In this document: positions 23,815-34,084 of the stretch, piece after piece | Layout: each line of letters opens with the position of its first letter | How positions within the stretch are numbered: position 1 is the stretch's first letter | Source of the DNA: Sabethes cyaneus | Taxonomy: Eukaryota > Arthropoda > Insecta > Diptera > Culicidae | NCBI RefSeq assembly: GCF_943734655.1 | Contig: NC_071354.1 | Span: 11,316,001-11,380,000, forward strand | Direction of reading: 5' to 3' | Length of the DNA: 64,000 nucleotides | Notes under the pieces: generated by a model | Told to the model about the DNA's origin: nothing | Databases searched by the model: none | The model's input: only the letters and a program-made list of their open reading frames with translations | Made by a program: the position numbers and the translations under genes

Positions 23815-24030
23815 GTTGTACACAAAACCAATCCCGTTGAACATCAACATTGCTCGAAGAATAGATTTTACTGAACGCACCAAGTGCTCCCAGCATCCGC
23901 CGAAGTGCGACCCTCTAGAGAAAATAAACTTCTATTTTATCCTTCTCAACTTTACTCAACGAATCTTCAATTTTACCGTTGATCTAATTTACCTCTCAAA
24001 TGCTGCAGCTCAATTGAAAACATTTTTTGT
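23815..24030 (-). pseudogene. BEL/Pao retrotransposon integrase fragment
   Basis: Minus-strand frame at 23817-23925 reads SHFGGCWEHLVRSVKSILRA. This corresponds to the H-F-G-G-x-W-E-x-x-V-x-S-x-K-x-x-L block of BEL/Pao integrase cores. Higher in coordinate (upstream on the minus strand), another frame gives SIELQHLRGKLDQR, which fits the segment between the catalytic DN-x-TNF motif and this block. The two parts are out of frame and separated by stops, so the copy is dead. No LTRs, gag or polymerase are visible nearby. A family A SINE lies next to it at 24077. Confidence 0.7.
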
Positions 24031-24076
24031 TTGTGGGAAGAGAGAAATGTCTGATGACTTCGTATTAGATTACCTG

Positions 24077-24252
24077 ATATAACGGGTGCCAGTAGTTTAT
24101 TTAGTAAAACAGTCGAGTACCAATCGAAAGATCGTGGGTGCGAACCCCACCTGGCGTTACACAACCCGACGTATTTTTGGTCCATATCGAAATTTTCCTG
24201 GATGTCTTAAAAATCAGTTGAACAAAACACTCGTCATTAAATTCAACTGTAC
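24077..24252 (+). mobile_element. tRNA-derived SINE, family A, copy 4 (best preserved)
   Basis: Head GGTGCCAGTAGTTTATTTAG, B box GGGTGCGAACCCCACCTGG, then ATATCGAAATTTTCCTGGAT and CATTAAATTCAACTG. The tRNA-like part is about 75 bp. It lacks a matching acceptor stem, so it is not a functional tRNA gene. Confidence 0.87.
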
Positions 24253-24254
24253 GA

Positions 24255-27200
24255 TAGTCAAATTATTCAAAATCATTTAGTTAATTGTTTTGATGGTATT
24301 CGTTTCCACAGATTAAAGTCTTACTGTAGTATGATATCGCACAAAAACCATGCCACTATCCGTAATTTCCCCCTACCCAGCTTCCAAAACTGTGCCCGGA
24401 AAATCGCAGAAAGTGCGCTGCGAAAATCCAACCCACGCGTGCTACCGTTTCGTTCCGCCCACACAGCCCGATTCGCGTAGCTCATCACCAATCACAATCA
24501 ACATCATTGCGGGTAATCTGCGAAGCCATTCATTTCGCCAGAACATAAAATTCGCTTTCATCGGCATCGGTCGTTACCGTCCTAATAAACAGCCACCGAA
24601 ATGAATTATTACTTCAAATTTGCAACGGAACAAGCCGCCTCCGAAGCCGCCGGCTTTCACAAAACTCACCGAATATTCCTTCCACCACCACCACCACCAC
24701 CACCGGTTTATGCGCCTTCATTCGAAATGGCACCCGTCCCTTCCGGCCGCGCTCCCAATGGATTTCCATTGCGATTTTGTTTTCTTGAATGGTTGGTGCT
24801 TGTTTTTTTTGTTCTTTCTTCTTCGGTTTCACTTGCACCCGAGAATCCGGCGATTGTTAAATTTACGGCCACTGTCAAAATTATTGCTCGACGTTTTATT
24901 TTTCGCTGTTATCCCGTTGATCCTTTCCACTTTTCCCGCGGACGGTTATGTTTTCCATTCTTTGGTCGTCTTTTTTTTTGCTCGGTGACCTTCGTTTAAC
25001 TTTCACCTGTTCCGGTACGGGAAACGCGCGGAGACTTCGATCGGTTTCGGTTGGTTTAGAAAGAGCCCCGGTGGAAGTTTTCACGCGAAATAAAATTTGT
25101 TCAAAACAAAAAGAGGCAGATTCAGGTGCACACACACAGTGTGTAATTTTAGTACATATTCGAATACTGTACAAGTTGTCAATGTTTTGATTTTTTTCAA
25201 CAGTGTATCTTTATCAAAGCCACCCAAAGTGGATCTTCTTTCATTTTTATGATTTTGCAACTTTTGCATGGCTTCACCGGAGAAAGTACCACCACCTTTT
25301 TATTCCTCCCAGTCGCAGTCACCTTTTTTCGGGTTTCATGAAAATTTTCTCCGAACAAAGGCACAACCGATCGAAGACAATAAATTGATGCCTTTTGCAA
25401 TTTTCAACTGCCAGCCAGCGTGTCTCGCGCTGCTGGCTGGCTGCTGGGACAATCACGGCGCAAGACATGGTTGGATCATTTTACCCCCTCGATAAGCGGT
25501 TTCCCAACAAGACGGGGCTTTTCTTTTCGATGTATCCGTCACCCGGCAGTCAGTGGTTGCTGCCGGCGGAGGGAGACGACTTACCAGCATCAAAGTGATC
25601 AATTGAGAAAAACAAAATAAACACGTTCGGTGTCGGTAAGGTTCGGCACACATACCTTCCGAGAAGGCAAAACGCTGTGAAACGAAGAAAAAATGGATTA
25701 AATGGAGCAGCATCAAAGGAAAAGGAAAAGAAATGTTTCCTTTATTTTGCACCTCCACCGTTCGATTCAGTCAGATTCAGTGTCCTTAACAGAAAGACGA
25801 ACCAGAAGACTGGTTGGAAAAATCGAGCCGGAAATTTTGCATGATTATTCCGATCGGCCTTTGATTGCAAATAAGATAGCTAGGAAAGAAATAATAGACG
25901 TATTCCACGAGATTTATCCGCTCGCGAGCATCCAAGCTGTGGGAAAGATAAACCGAACCGAGTCGAGTGGGTGGAAGCGCCCCGTCAAGCGAATGCGAGA
26001 ATGATAAAGGTTTCCAATCGTTTCCAGGCGAATGATTGCGATCGATCTCGTTAATGGGAATTGTTTTTCCGACTTTTTTTATGGGTTAATTTATGGGCCA
26101 ACGCCGATTACGTGCTCGGCTCAGTTGGGTGTGAAAGTTAATTTTCGTTTGAGAGGAAAAAATTGTCTTCTAGTCGGATGTCGATGATTCTTGGTGGTTC
26201 CACTGGAAAGGAGTTTTTTGTTTTAATTTCCTGCAGCAAAACTTTGCCACTTAGATAGACCGAGACCTAATTAAGTAAGAAACAATTGTCGTTGAATGTT
26301 GTTAAACTATACTATTGCAATTCTTCCAATGTTTTTACAGTTTCACTATCACCTGTAAAAATTTAACAGCTTTAAACACTTCCACCATTTAAAGTTAATG
26401 GAAGACTCAACAAAAAAAGAGAACATCTCCCCATGCATTACCGTGCCAGCACTTTCCGCTACATATTTTTAATTTCCACGAGTGACATTTTCATTACACA
26501 TGTTATTTTGAACCATCTGCTTGTTCTGAGGCGAAGAGGCGAGGGGCCCACACACCGGGAGAGAAGCGCGCGTGGTTAGGGTTGTGATATATGGCCACTC
26601 GGTTCTACTGTTATTTTTTTTCTTCTTCTCTCACTCACCTATCTAGTTAGCCGGTCATCCATATTCATTGGTCCTAGAGTCCTGCCAGGAACAGCCCTGT
26701 GCATTACCGGACCGTGACCTGTGATGGGCACGGCACGGCACGGGATCAGCCATCGTGTTTCGAAAAGGGCGCTCGGTTTTCTGGTTGAGGCTGCCACCGA
26801 AGTCAAACCAAGGGGGAGCACAATTTGAAGCAATTAAACGGTAGACTAGCTAAACGGGTTATCATTTTTCAAATCTTCCCCTGCTTCCGTCTGATTGTTT
26901 CTGCTCTGATGCTGGTCCGAAACGAAAGAGGCGATGGAAAATTGGCCTCCCGCTGATGGAACTTTAACCGAGGCGTTACGTTGGCTGGTGGAAGTCGAAT
27001 GATTCACGGCTTCCGACGAATAGAGACATACGTGCTCGGTTCAGGGAATTGCAGTACACTTTGAAGTGTTTTATTTTCCGCTTGGCTGCCTTGCAGCTTG
27101 ATCCCTTACCCCCTCCCACAAAAGGGAACGACAAGAAACCAGTCAATTAGTTCGAGTGTATCGATTTGTCGTAAAATAAAAAACAGAAATCCAACACAAG

Positions 27201-28060
27201 TAGCCGACCGTTCTGTTACCCAATCGATAAATTCTAAAAGGTGATAAAAATCTAGAGCCAGAACCCGGAGCGGGTAGCCTCGTCAGTAGGCCATCGGATC
27301 GCAGCGAAAGCCTTCCCGCGCTCCCGGGCGACGGAAAGTTTATTACTTTCACGGTAAGGATTTTTGTACCTTATCCGGGCAATTTATCTGAGCCCGTAAA
27401 ATTTTCTGTAACAGTATTTTTCTACGGTTGCCTGTTCCGTGCACTGCCACCACCGCGCACCGGAAGGACGAGCTTTTCCGGACGGCGCGTACGGACACGA
27501 GTGATGATTTCGCGAGGTGGCGGTGCTTTTTATCGGGGTTCACTCTGTTGCAATCGTTACAAAAAAAAAAAGAAAAGCTAAAATAGGACGGTTCAGTCGG
27601 CTGATGTATCGGTTGACAAGGTTAAAATTGAACGATAAAGGTTGAACCATCGTGAGAGTTACGGGTTTTCACGTATCCTGCCCATAATTGGGTATCGTTT
27701 TCGGTTCGGTTCAAGCAGTTTTCTCTGGCGAGTGAAAAGACCCATACATTTGTGTTTTATCCAGATCTGTTTTGATGGTTTCGATTGGCAGAATTGGAAT
27801 CGAATTATCGTTAATGGAGAGGATGGGTTGCGAGTTGCTGCTGCTTAAACTAAATATCAGCTTGGAAGTGGAAAGTCACTCGCACTGCTGTCAACTTTTC
27901 TGCTTCAGCACAATCCTTTATGGAATCCATTATAGAAGCCATTATGGAAGTGCATTAAAAGTAAGAAAATTAATTTTGAATACCAACAAACTATTGATCT
28001 TTAGATGTATTTGCAAGCTTGCTCAGTCTTTTTGACTTGGAAGAGTCCTCAAGTTTACAA
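24255..28060. other. Non-coding island, GC-richer, no supported gene
   Basis: About 3.8 kb of non-repetitive sequence with a (CCA)n tract (24679-24703), poly-T runs, and GC-rich patches near 24400, 25400-25600, 26650-26800 and 27250-27500. Several overlapping open frames exist on both strands, none with a domain or a clear splice context. It could be intron, 5' flank or intergenic; comparison with a related species would be needed to tell. Confidence 0.5.
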
Positions 28061-28068
28061 CAGTGGCG

Positions 28069-28272
28069 GACAACGCCACTAACTTCGCTGGTACGGACAA
28101 AGAGCTGAAATGTCTGTTAAACAAATTAGACTACCCAAAAATTGCGTAGATTTCTTTCAGCCTTAGAAGTGTGAAATGGAAATTTACTCTTTTTAGAGTA
28201 TCGCATTTCGGTGGGCTTTGGGAATACTTGGTACGATCAGTGAAAACTACCCTTCGAACAATGCCCATCGGA
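28069..28272 (+). pseudogene. BEL/Pao retrotransposon integrase fragment
   Basis: Plus-strand frame reads DNATNFAGTDKELKCLLNKL, continues through one in-frame stop, then VSHFGGLWEYLVRSVKTTLR. DN-x-TNF carries the second catalytic Asp of the DDE integrase. GGLWE lies about 50 residues later, where the catalytic Glu is expected in this family. So the core is recognisable but interrupted, and the rest of pol is absent. A non-LTR fragment in the opposite orientation begins only 12 bp later, which suggests one old element was cut by another or that both ends were deleted. Confidence 0.78.
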
Positions 28273-28284
28273 ATTGGTTTTTTC

Positions 28285-28800
28285 TTATAACTCCAGTGAC
28301 GTAGCCAGGATTTTGTTTGTAGGCACTCGGAGGTTAACTTCCGTTGCGTCTTCTATTGCTATATCGCCATTGAGGTGCTCATCGAAATACTGCTTCCACC
28401 TGTCGACCACCTCGCGCTCGTTTGTAATTAGATCCCCTCCTTCGTCCTCACGCGTGTCAGGTTTAGGTGTGTAGCCCTTACGAGTTTGGTTCACCTTCCC
28501 GTAAAACTTCCGAGAGTCTTAAGCCCGGAATAGTTGTTCCAGCTCCTCACGATCTCTGTCCTCCTTCTGTCGCTTTTTCCTCCTCAGGATCATGGTCAAC
28601 TCGTTCCGCGCTCGTCGATACTTGACCAAATTCTCTCTCGTGGATAGGCTTAGATAGATTTTCCAAGCTCTTTTTTTCCCTTCTATCGCTTGTTGGCATT
28701 CCCCGTCAAACCAATGATTTCGTGCATTCGAGGTTTCCCCTCCACGGTAGCGGCCTCGTTGACGGCCGTGCTGGCTACGTGGCTGTATAACTCTGTGTGA
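28285..28800 (-). pseudogene. Non-LTR retrotransposon ORF2 fragment (endonuclease-RT linker)
   Basis: Minus-strand frame: ELYSHVAS near 28780, NHWFDGECQQAIEG at about 28719-28678, then KYRRARNELTMILRRKKRQ, an in-frame stop (28519-28521), DSRKFYGKVNQTRKGYTPK, and NEREVVDRWKQYFDEHLNG. This is the characteristic linker of insect non-LTR polyproteins just before the RT domain (W-F-D-x-E-C, later W-K-x-Y-F-x-x-L-x). One stop and upstream frame drift mark it as dead. The RT domain itself is missing because the sequence breaks at 28285. I recall similar linkers from mosquito LINEs of the Loner/I/R1 group, but the clade is not proven here. Confidence 0.85.
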
Positions 28801-29090
28801 AATATGACATGATTAATAACATTGTCATTTTTCCGCTTTTCTGATAAGCCACAAGCACAGTTTTAAACTTTGAGATTTTTTTTTGGGAATTTTGCAATAT
28901 TATCGTACAGTCTGGATCGAAGGGTCTCAAAATATTATGCAATTTATGTACATAGTTTATGATCGTATTAATGGAGACAATATTTTAAAAAATCTTATCT
29001 TCCAATCTTGCAAGAATACTACTATCTTCTCATAATCAAGTTTTTAAATTATAATCGTCCAGTATTGTTGCGTTCCATTCGCATAGGAAT
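28801..29090. other. AT-rich spacer
   Basis: No gene or repeat recognised between the LINE fragment and array A2 part 2. Confidence 0.5.
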
Positions 29091-29226
29091 CTTCAAGTTT
29101 CCCTAGAGTATTCCGATAGTTTTGCGAGAATTTTCTAAGAGTCTTTTAAGACTCTTTCAAGAGCCTTCCAAGAGCCTTTTATGAGTCTTCCAAGAGCTTT
29201 CCAAAAGTTTTCCAACAGCCTTTGAA

Positions 29227-29760
29227 TACCCGAGCAGGAGCCAAGAGCAAAATAATATAAAAACAATATCAAACTGTGTTATAATGGTATATTTTGTTAT
29301 TGAATAGATATGGAGATACATTGATAACACATTTTGTTATTGAGTAGATATTTAAAACAGTGATTGTAAGATGAGTTTATTAAACTGATTTTGTCATCAT
29401 ATCTTATTTTGGCCTTAAAATGACATTCATACAATTTTTTTTATTTATTAAAGAGATTTTAGATTATAAATATTTTATAAAATGATTTTTTAATATCTCA
29501 TATACTACTGCATTTGTTATCCAATGCCTTAATAACGCCAAAATATGTTATTCGAAACTCTGAATACAGTCATGTTATTGCTTTGTTATTCAAATAACAC
29601 AAGTAGTTATTCATTTGGCCTTAGAGGAGCAAAATTTTGATATTATTCTTCGTTATTTTACCAACTATGTCAGCCAAAACAAGACCAAATTTTGATATGA
29701 GTTATTCGATTTCCAATAGCACATTTTGATACTATTTTGCTCTTCGCTCCTGCTCGGGTA
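29227..29760. mobile_element. 534 bp MITE with TACCCGAGCAGGAG termini
   Basis: Left end TACCCGAGCAGGAGCCAAGA and right end TCTTCGCTCCTGCTCGGGTA are inverted repeats of about 28 bp with a single mismatch, continuing as GCAAAATA / TATTTTGC. The interior is AT-rich, with repeated TTTTGTTATT motifs and no reading frame. The duplicated TA at the ends is palindromic with the terminus, so the target-site length and superfamily are uncertain. It splits array A2 cleanly on both sides. Confidence 0.85.
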
Positions 29761-30423
29761 GTTTTCAAAAACTCTTCCATGAGTCTTCCAGGAGTTTTCC
29801 AAGAATCTTTCAAGAGTCTTTAACAAGAATCCCAGAGCTCTTCAAGAGTCTTCCAGGAGTCTTCTAAAAGTCTTCTAAGAGCCTTTTCCATGTCATCCAA
29901 GAGTCATTCAAAAGTCTTCCAAGATTCTTCCAAGGGTCTTTCAAAAGTCTTCCAAGACCGTTCTGAGAAACTTTTGCGAGACCTCCAATAGTCTTCCGAA
30001 AAACTTTCAAGAAATTTTCATGACTCTGGGAAGACTAGTGAAAGATTGTTAGAAGACTCTTGGAAAACTCGAAAAACCCATGCAAGATCCTTTTAAAGAT
30101 GTTCCATGAGCCTTCAGGAAGCCTTCCACGAGACTTCTCGGGGTTTTCTAAAAAAAATTACAAGTCTTCCCAGAGTCTTCCAAGAGTTTTTCAGTAGTCT
30201 TCACAGAGCTTTCCAACAGTCTTTCAAGATTCTTCTAAAAGTTTTGCAAAAGTCTCTTAAAACTCTTCTAAGAGTCTTCCAAATGTCATCCAAGAGTCTT
30301 CTTCTAGGACCTTTCCAAGAGTTTTTCAAAAGTCTGCTAAGAGTCTTTCACGAGAATTCCACGAATTTTCTAAGAGCTTTTCTCAAGTCTTATAACAGTC
30401 TACTAATAGTCTTTCAAAAGTCT

Positions 30424-30633
30424 AGACCAAACTCGTGTTTTTAGTCTTTGACCATGAAAAACGGTCAGGCATTAATATTAATATTTTTTAGAAACGATTG
30501 TTCTACAATTGCTGGAGGGACGGTAGGGGAAAGCAATGAAAATTTTTTGGTTATAATCTTATATTATAGCTTGGTTTGACCCATGCACCTTCCAGCTTCA
30601 ATTGTAGAATCATCGTTTCTAAAAAATATTAAT
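30424..30633. mobile_element. Snap-back element: unique tail plus hairpin (family S2), copy 1
   Basis: Tail AGACCAAACTCGTGTTTTTA... (about 50 bp), then arm AATATTTTTTAGAAACGATT, a centre containing ATTATAGCTTGGTTTGACCC, and the inverted arm ATCATCGTTTCTAAAAAATA. TTTCAAAAGTCT flanks both sides (30412-30423, 30634-30645). The corresponding uninterrupted sequence, with a single copy of this 12-mer, exists in reverse at 33744-33755, giving an empty site. Tail and centre match the longer element at 60048-60505. Confidence 0.86.
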
Positions 30634-31575
30634 TTTCAAAAGTCTTCCAGTACTCTTCTAAGCGTCTTCAAATGTAATCGAAGAATTTTTGAACAGCCTT
30701 TGAAGAGCCTTCTGAAAGCCTTTACGAGCTTCCCAAGAGTTTTCTGAAAGCTTTTCATGAATCTTTCAAGAGTCTTTCAAAAGTCTCCCAAGAATCGTCT
30801 GAAAGACTTTCACGAGTTCCTAGAAATTTCTAAAAGCTGTTTAAAAGTCTTCTAAGAGCCTTTTTAAAGTCTTCCAGAAGCCTTCCGAGAGTATTTCACA
30901 AGACTTCCAAGAGTTTTCTAAAAGGCCTTTGATGGGTCTTCCAAGAGTCTTTCAAAAGTCTTGCAAGAACCTTCCAAGAGACTTTCACGCAAATATTTCT
31001 GGAGTCTGGAAAACTCTTGGAAACCTTTTGGGAGACCCGTTACAAGTCTTTTCAAAGGTCTTCCAAGAGCCTTCCGGAAGCGTTTCACGAGAGTTTTTTA
31101 AAAGCTTTACAAGTCGGCTATGAGTCTTCCAAATGTCATCCAAGAGTCTTCTTCTTGGACTCTTCTAAGAGTTTTTCAAAAGTCTTCCAAGGGCCTCCGC
31201 TAGCTTTTCACGAGTTCTCCAAGTGTTTTCTTAGACCCAGAGTATTCCAATAGTTTTCTTAGAATTTTCTAAGAGTCTTTTGAGAGCCTTCCAAGAGCCT
31301 TTTATGAATCTTCCAAGAGCATTCCAAAAGTCTTCTACCAGTCTTTCAATAGATTTTTACTCTTCCATGAGTCTTCCAGGAGTTTTCCGAAAGTTTTCCA
31401 AGAGTTATCCAAAGACTCTAGGAAGATTTTCGGAAGACTTGGGAAAGTCTCTCGGAAAGTTGTTGGGAGACTTTTGAAAGACTCTTGAAAGACACGTGAA
31501 AGGCCTTTTAGAAGATTCTTGGAAGTCTTTTGTTATGCTCTTGGGAGGCTCTTGAAAGGACGCGTGCAGGACGCT

Positions 31576-32637
31576 ATATCTCTGCATATTAGTGTTGATA
31601 GGAGGAAATGCCTATCAAAAATCAACTTGATTTTTAATTTCAGGCATAATAAATCTAAGTTTGTCACGAGGTTTTCGAGCCACCATAAATCTCGCATGTG
31701 CATAATATTGCTCGATATAAATTTTCAAACTATGGTTCATCATGTAGTACCATTACCATTATATTTTATTTATAGAAAAAGGTGTATTTTTGATCTTAAT
31801 TTTCTTAATTACTAGCTTTTCAAGAAAATTTCCAAATACCCAGGTTAGTCAACCGGTGCTACATACATACAACCGATGCTTACATACTGGGAATAGTTTC
31901 GTATGGTAATTTAGCATTGTTGGCTTTCGTGTCTCGCTCGTTGCATTTTCCGACAGCGGTTGTTTCAGAAGGCCATTTTGAGTTCATTTGAGCAAACTTA
32001 GCAATGCTGCGTCTACAAGCCGGAGCTTTTATTAAAATCTAAAATCGTGATAATCATGAAGTCGATTACCTAGGAACATCGAGCGTTATTTCTATCATAT
32101 GATTATCAAATATCAAAAGATTGATAGCTTTTATACACCTCCCTAATAAAGTAGTCAGTGTTTTTAAGCAAGTTCTATGATCGAAGGATGCCTAAATATA
32201 TCTCACGCAGTCAATGTCTTTGATGAATTGCTAAATAGAGACGTTTGGACAGCTTCAGGACAGCTTTCGTGCATAGCAACAAATGTCTACCGGTATTTTA
32301 ATTAATAACCGCGCACGATTTTGAACGAATCGAATATGTTGATAGCACATAACTTTCGGTGCGGTAAACTGATTTCTCATCGTTTTTTCAGTATGACGGA
32401 TCCCTACTGCCTGTTTCGCAATGGCCACGTAACCAAAAACGTCCTCAAATCGTACGCGAGCTCGAATGACAGTGATGGCACCACCTGCCTCGGTGGATTC
32501 AGATCAATTCCTTTCTATTAACAACAATTCCTTTCTGTGACATTTGTGGATGATGCAGAGGATTCCTCGGTCTCTAGTTGCAGCAAGTGTCGGACTAATA
32601 TTCCTTTCCCTCTCAAATTGTTTGTCTTCAATTGTAT
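31576..32637. other. Non-array insert between A2 parts 2 and 3
   Basis: About 1 kb of AT-rich sequence without A2 units. CCGGTGCTACATACATACA / CCGATGCTTACATAC is a small local repeat (31851-31888). A candidate exon lies at 32392-32492 and is listed separately. Confidence 0.5.
32392..32492 (+). CDS. Possible first coding exon of an unidentified gene
   Basis: A well-formed acceptor (TTTCTCATCGTTTTTTCAG, with a possible branch site ACTGAT upstream) is followed one base later by ATG at 32393. The next 32 codons (MTDPYCLFRNGHVTKN, then VLKSYASSNDSDGTTCL) end mostly in G or C, unlike the AT-rich surroundings. A GT follows at 32493-32494, but the donor context (GTGGAT) is weak. The frame stays open to a stop at 32519-32521. 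I do not recognise the protein and found no continuation. It could be a true exon, a captured fragment in a transposon, or chance. Confidence 0.27.
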
Positions 32638-34080
32638 TTCGAAGACTCTTATAAGAGTACTGGAAGGCTCTTGGAAGACTCTTAGTAGACTGCTATAAAA
32701 TTTGAGAAAAGCTCTTAGAAAATTCCTAAAATTTTCGTGAAAGACTCCTAGAAGAAGACTCTTGGATTGCATTTGGAAGACTCTTAGAAGACTTTTAAGA
32801 GACTCTTAGAAAACTTTCAGAAGAATCTTGAAAGACTGTTGGAAAACTCAGCAAAGATTACTGAAAGACCCTTGAAAGGCTTATAGAAAGGCTTTCGGAA
32901 GGCTCTTGGAATACCTTTGAAAAAAGCATCCTCGGGTTTTTCGAGTTTTCCAAGAGTCTGCCGAAGGCTTTTGAAAATTTCTAGAAAGATTTTCGGCAGA
33001 CTATTGGAGGTCTCGTGAAAGTCTCTCGGAAAGATCTTGGAAGATTTGAAGAGTCTTGGAAGACTCTTGCAGAGCCCTGGAATTCTTGTGAAAGATTCTT
33101 GAAAGATTCTCGAAAAACTTCTGGAAGACTCATGGAAGAAAAAGAAGAAAAAAAAAATATTGAAAGACTGTTAGAAGACTTTTGGAAGACTCATAAAAGG
33201 CTCTTGGAAGACTCTCAGAAGACTCTTAGAAAATTGTTAGAAAACTAATGGAATACTCTGGCTCTAAGAAAACTCTTGGAGGACTCGTGAACGGCTCGCG
33301 GAAGGCCCTTGGAAGACTTTTGAAAGAATCTTAGAAGACTCCTAGAAGAAGAGTCATCCAAGAGGACATTTGGAAGACACTTAGAGGACTTGTAAAGCTT
33401 TAGAAAACTCGAAGAAGCCTCGTGAAAGGCTTTCGGAAGGCTCTTGGAAGACTTTTGAAAGATTCTTGGATGACGCCCTTTAGAAAACGTTTGGAAGTCT
33501 TGTGATATGCTCTCGGAAGGCTCCTGGAAGGCTCTTAAAATGATCTAGGAAGACATTTGGAACTCTTGGAAAACTCCTTGAAGACTCTTGGAAGTCAGCA
33601 GACGGTTCTTGGGAGACTTTTGAAAGAGTCTTGGAAGATTCGTGAAAAGCTCTCAGAAAACTTTTGGAAATCTCGTAAAAGCTTTCGGAAGACTCTTCAA
33701 AAATTCTTCGATTACATTTGAAGACTCGTAGAAGAGTACTGGAAGACTTTTGAAAGACTATTAGTAGACTGTTATAAGACTTGAGAAAAGCTCTTAGAAA
33801 ATTCGTGGAATTCTCTCGTGAAAGACTCTTAGCTGACTTTTGAAAAACTCTTGGAAACGTCCTGGAAGAAGACTCTTGGATGATATTTGGAAGACTCTTA
33901 GAAGAGTTTTAGGAGACTTTTGGAAAACTTTTAGAAGAATATTGAAAGACTCTTGGAAGACTGCTGGAAAACTCTGGAAAGACTCTTGGAAGACTTGTAA
34001 TTTTTTTTTAGAAAACCTCAAGAAGTCTCGTGAAAGGCTTCCTGAAGGCTCTTGGAACACCTTTAAAAGGATCTATTAAG
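32638..34080 (+). repeat. Array A2, part 3: forward units with about 1.1 kb higher-order copies
   Basis: GGAAGACTCTT units resume. Phrases such as AGAGTACTGGAAG, TTAGTAGACTG and GAGAAAAGCTCTTAGAAAAT occur in the same order from 32655 and from 33734, an offset of about 1.08 kb. The last 500 bases match 30085-30850 in reverse orientation. It ends abruptly after ACCTTTAAAAGGATC (34058-34072). Confidence 0.9.
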
Positions 34081-34084
34081 ACTA

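Larger units (their letters stand above)
29091..31575 (-). repeat. Array A2, part 2: mostly reverse-oriented units
   Basis: Here the unit reads CCAAGAGTCTTCC on the plus strand, the complement of part 1. Orientation flips briefly at about 30010-30075 and again from about 31405 to 31575, where GGAAGACTCTTGG forms return. It holds a 534 bp MITE and an S2 snap-back element. The segment from 30055 to about 30850 is an inverted duplicate of parts of 32638-34080. Confidence 0.92.

Noticed and set aside
24077..24160. Possible tRNA gene
   Set aside because: A and B box-like motifs are present, but the acceptor stem does not pair and three other copies share a non-tRNA 3' extension; it is a SINE.
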